Source: an uncultured Clostridia bacterium (GTDB lineage Bacteria; Bacillota; Clostridia; Christensenellales; Borkfalkiaceae). Taken from it: 18,222 nt of DNA. A program made the position numbers and the translations under genes. Under the pieces are notes generated by a model, which saw only the letters and a program-made list of their open reading frames with translations, did no database searches and was not told where the DNA came from. Every line of letters begins with the position of its first letter. Within the stretch, counting starts at the first letter, position 1. Location of the stretch: the NCBI GenBank assembly GCA_945835865.1, contig CAMAJQ010000001.1, positions 1 to 18,222 of the forward strand. Reading direction: 5' to 3'. Shown in pieces: positions 15,591 through 18,222 of this stretch.

Positions 15591-16877
15591 ATGGAAATTG
15601 AAAAAAAAGACCAGGAATTGTTTGAAAACATGAAAAACAGCCTGAAAGAACTCGTCCGCATTCCTTCCGTCAAGGGAGAAGCGGAAGAGGGCGCGCCCTT
15701 CGGAAAAGACGTGCGCGACGCTCTCGCCTACGTTCTTTCGCTTGCGGAGAGCCTCGGTTTCCGCACCGTCAATTACGACAACTATATCGGCGAGGCGGTC
15801 TACGGTGACGGAAAAGAGGAAATGGCGATTCTATGTCATATCGACGTGGTTCCCGTCGGCAAACTTTCCGACTGGAGATTTCCTCCCTTTTCCGCGACGG
15901 AGACGGAGGGAAAAATTTTCGGGCGTGGCACGATGGACGACAAGGGGCCCGCAATCGTATGCCTTTACTGCATGAAAGCGCTGAAAGACGAAGGGTATTT
16001 CCCCGCAAAGAAGATCAAACTCATCTTCGGCTGCGACGAGGAGTCCGGCTGGGGCTGTATCCGTCATTACCGCGAGGTCGCCGAGCTTCCCCGGTTCGGG
16101 TTTTCGCCCGACGCGGATTTCCCCGTGTTATACGCCGAAAAAGGCATTCTGCACTTAAAGTTTTTCTTTGACGCCGATCCTCGTCTCGTCTCTTTGAAGG
16201 GCGGGGAAAGGATCAACGTGGTTTGCGACAGATGCGTCTCCATAAGTCCTTTAAACGAAAATTTTATTCCGACGGACGACGTGAAAAAAGAAGGGGACGA
16301 ACTCGTTTCGTACGGCGTGGCGGCGCACGGCTCCATGCCCGAGAAAGGCAAAAACGCCATTTTGCCCATGCTCTCTCTGCTCGCGGAAAACGGGCTTGCC
16401 GACCACAGGATCGTCGAGACGCTGTTCGACGATTCGATCGGGTTGAAGACGCTTGAAGACGAGACGGGCAAACTGACCGTGAGCCCGAACGTCATCGATC
16501 TCGAGAACGGAAAGATCGCGGTCTCCGTCGATATCCGATACCCCGCGACGATCCCTTTCCGGGTCGTCGAGGAAAAAATCGCGCAGATCGCTCCGTACGA
16601 GATCCTCTCTCATCAGCGTCCCCTGTTCAACGACAAAAATTCTTTCCTCGTGCAGACTTTGCTGAAAATATACAACGAGACGACGGGTTCCGATCTTCAG
16701 CCGATGGCGATCGGCGGCGGGACGTACGCGCGCGCTCTGCAGGAAGGCACGGCGTTCGGACCCGAAATGCCGGGCGAAGAGTCTACCGTTCATCAGCCGA
16801 ACGAATACGTTTCGCTCGAAAACCTGAAACTGCAGTGGATCATGTATAAAAAAGCGATCAGAACGCTTTCGGAATAA
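15591..16877 (+). CDS. pepV: M20 family dipeptidase, PepV-like
   Basis: Zinc-dependent cytosolic dipeptidase releasing amino acids from dipeptides. The 428-aa protein shows the M20 metal site in order: His83 in CHIDVVP (82-88), Asp116 in GRGTMDDKGP (111-120), the pair Glu150/Glu151 in CDEESGWG (148-155), Asp173 or Asp175 in SPDADFP (172-178) and His401 in ESTVHQPNEY (397-406). AAHGSMPEKGKNA (244-256) is the lid-domain histidine segment. It is about 40 residues shorter than PepV of lactic acid bacteria (about 470), but the DVVP and GRGTMDDKGP motifs favour PepV over DapE or ArgE. GGGAGA six bases before the ATG fixes the start; the frame is open from 15543 but upstream codons precede the binding site. 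The SLOG gene follows after 42 nt. Confidence 0.92.
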   Translation: MEIEKKDQELFENMKNSLKELVRIPSVKGEAEEGAPFGKDVRDALAYVLSLAESLGFRTVNYDNYIGEAVYGDGKEEMAILCHIDVVPVGKLSDWRFPPFSATETEGKIFGRGTMDDKGPAIVCLYCMKALKDEGYFPAKKIKLIFGCDEESGWGCIRHYREVAELPRFGFSPDADFPVLYAEKGILHLKFFFDADPRLVSLKGGERINVVCDRCVSISPLNENFIPTDDVKKEGDELVSYGVAAHGSMPEKGKNAILPMLSLLAENGLADHRIVETLFDDSIGLKTLEDETGKLTVSPNVIDLENGKIAVSVDIRYPATIPFRVVEEKIAQIAPYEILSHQRPLFNDKNSFLVQTLLKIYNETTGSDLQPMAIGGGTYARALQEGTAFGPEMPGEESTVHQPNEYVSLENLKLQWIMYKKAIRTLSE

Positions 16878-16919
16878 CGCCGGACAGATCGGTCGCGAGG
16901 GAAAGTGAGGTGATGACGG

Positions 16920-17429
16920 GTGAAGGAAAACGGACTTCCGCCCTTTCTGAAAAACGAGACGTGCGCCGTCAGCGGACACAGGGTTCTTCCTGCCGGGTTC
17001 GACGAGGAGGCGCTTGCCGCCGCGCTGAAAGGGATTGCGGACGAAGGGTTCCGCGTCTTCCTCGTCGGCATGGCGATCGGGTTCGATACGGCTTGCTTCC
17101 GTCAGCTTCTCAAACTGCGGGAAGATGATCCTTCTCTGCGGATCGCGGCGGTCGTGCCTTGCGTCGGACAGGAGAATTATTTCAGAGAAAAGGACAGGGA
17201 GATCTATCGTGACTATCTCTCCCGCGCGGATTACAAAGTCGTCCTCGAGGACGGATATAAAGAAGGTTGCATGCTGAAGAGGAACGACTTCATGCTGGAA
17301 AACAGTTCTCTTCTCCTCGCGCATCTCCGCGTCCGCCGCGGGGGAACCTGGTACACGGTCAAAAAAGCCCGTTCTCTCGGCGTGCCCGTTCTGTTTTTCC
17401 CGGAGGGCGATGCGCCGACTCTGACGTGA
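16920..17429 (+). CDS. SLOG domain protein, YpsA-like (DUF1273)
   Basis: 169 aa, a single Rossmann-like SLOG domain related to DprA and the LOG family, thought to bind nucleotides or nucleotide-derived ligands; Bacillus YpsA has been linked to cell division, but the biochemical role is open. Visible motifs: CAVSGHR (15-21), LVGMAIGFDTA (48-58), VVPCVGQ (78-84), RNDFMLENS (121-129) and GGTWYTVKKA (141-150). It starts with GTG, preceded by GAGGTGAT; an overlapping ATG at 16912 is in another frame. It is probably co-transcribed with pepV and is closed by a strong terminator. Confidence 0.82.
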   Translation: MKENGLPPFLKNETCAVSGHRVLPAGFDEEALAAALKGIADEGFRVFLVGMAIGFDTACFRQLLKLREDDPSLRIAAVVPCVGQENYFREKDREIYRDYLSRADYKVVLEDGYKEGCMLKRNDFMLENSSLLLAHLRVRRGGTWYTVKKARSLGVPVLFFPEGDAPTLT

Positions 17430-17469
17430 TGGCGAAGATTTTTCCGGAGAAATCGCGGAAGGAATAGAG

Positions 17470-17508
17470 AAAAGGGACCGCAGGTCGGTAAGACCTGCGG
17501 TCCCTTTT
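17470..17508. terminator. Strong bidirectional terminator
   Basis: A perfect 17-bp stem (17470-17486 with 17492-17508) and GGTAA loop, with AAAA at the left and TTTT at the right. It separates the rightward SLOG gene from the leftward gene ending at 17523. Confidence 0.93.
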
Positions 17509-17522
17509 GTCCGAACGGAAAT

Positions 17523-18222
17523 TCACGCGTTCCGTCTGTAATCGTTCACCGCGTTGCGGAGAGTTTTTATTTCGGGATAGACGGTGTTTTCTTCATTGAA
17601 CTGCTCTTTTAAATACTCCAGTCGCTGTTCGGGCAGAGAAAACTCTTTCAATTTCCGTGAGAGCGCTCCGCTCATACGGAAAAAGTAAAGATTTCCGTAG
17701 TGCTGTTCGATTTCGTCGTGCGCGGCGCTTTTCGCGGTGTCGCCGAAATAGCCTTCGAGTCTGACCGGCAGTTTGTCTTCGCGGTCGGAAGGAATGATTT
17801 CCATACGGTGAACGCCGTACTTTACCTTCTTCACGTCGTCCAGCGGGACTTTCCGTTCCGCGCAGTAACTTCCGTAGTATTCGTAAGCGTCTTCTTTGGA
17901 CGCCCGCGAGAAACTCTTCGATACCCGCCCTACTTCGTATTTCCACGTCGTCAGGGCAACCGTGTTCTTCCGACCGGCGGAACTCTGGTTTGCGGGGGCG
18001 GGGTCGGTGTTGTAGCCGTAAACGTGCAATTTTTCAAAATCCTGATCGATATGCAGATATCCGATCCGGACGACGTCTTTGATGTGGAGATGGATCCAAT
18101 CGCCGTTTACCCACATGCGGGCGTTCTCTTTCGCCCATTTGACGAGTTGGCGTCTGCGGACGAAATGATAAATGGCGTAGTAAACGCCGGATGCGCTGAC
18201 GGATCCGATCAGGAAGACGACG
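17523..18222 (-). CDS. Unrecognised membrane-anchored protein, 5' end beyond window
   Basis: I do not recognise this protein. The frame is open from the TGA at 17523-17525 to the right edge, giving at least 232 residues; the internal ATG at 18116 has 35 further open codons before it, so the gene is cut by the window. The visible part begins with a hydrophobic segment (VVFLIGSVSASGVYYAIYHF), then RRR, consistent with a membrane helix and a cytoplasmic soluble domain by the positive-inside rule. The soluble part is rich in Tyr, Lys and Glu (KEDAYEYYGSY; EQRLEYLKEQFNEENTVYPE) and ends in an amphipathic stretch that may be helical. It has no enzyme motif I can name. It converges on the SLOG gene through the shared terminator. 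Confidence 0.75.
   Translation of the reverse strand, partial: VVFLIGSVSASGVYYAIYHFVRRRQLVKWAKENARMWVNGDWIHLHIKDVVRIGYLHIDQDFEKLHVYGYNTDPAPANQSSAGRKNTVALTTWKYEVGRVSKSFSRASKEDAYEYYGSYCAERKVPLDDVKKVKYGVHRMEIIPSDREDKLPVRLEGYFGDTAKSAAHDEIEQHYGNLYFFRMSGALSRKLKEFSLPEQRLEYLKEQFNEENTVYPEIKTLRNAVNDYRRNA

Overview
The window looks like a chromosomal segment of a Gram-positive, probably Clostridia-class Bacillota (Firmicutes) bacterium with moderately high GC. This rests on strong GGAGG-type ribosome binding sites, consensus SigA promoters, a YkpA/YbiT-type ABC-F protein, a YtxC-like gene directly before thrS (an order I recall from Bacillus), a YpsA-type SLOG protein, and a ThrRS variant I associate with Clostridia. 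The exact order cannot be fixed from the sequence; an uncultured gut clostridial lineage is a guess. I see no phage, insertion sequence, CRISPR array, tRNA or rRNA. Nearly all genes are housekeeping.

Layout. At 1-351 a perfect consensus promoter fires leftward out of the window, and a second promoter with a structured leader serves the ABC-F gene (352-1932), followed closely by galE (1980-3002) and a terminator. comF (3072-3845) follows. After it comes a 193-nt spacer with several hairpins, two of which look like terminators, and then a PII-type calcium-pump gene (4039-6828). A YtxC-like gene (6919-7650), a good promoter with a ~225-nt leader, and thrS (7997-9934) come next. pdxK, an SLC13-like permease and rlmA (10085-12910) form a tight three-gene group that ends in a bidirectional terminator.

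On the minus strand, radC (14746-15483) is followed by gltX (13156-14598). radC diverges from pepV (15591-16877) through two promoters whose -10 and -35 boxes lie on top of each other. pepV is followed by a YpsA-like SLOG gene (16920-17429), a 17-bp bidirectional terminator, and the C-terminal part of an unrecognised membrane-anchored protein on the minus strand that runs off the right edge.

The genes serve translation (thrS, gltX, rlmA, ABC-F), cofactor and sugar metabolism (pdxK, galE), transport (Ca2+ pump, anion permease), peptide turnover (pepV) and DNA-related roles (comF, radC). I found no convincing undescribed multi-gene system. The items most worth a second look are a tandem 8-mer recurring at gene ends, the structured leaders of the ABC-F, Ca2+-pump and thrS genes, the face-to-face radC/pepV promoters, and the unknown right-edge protein.
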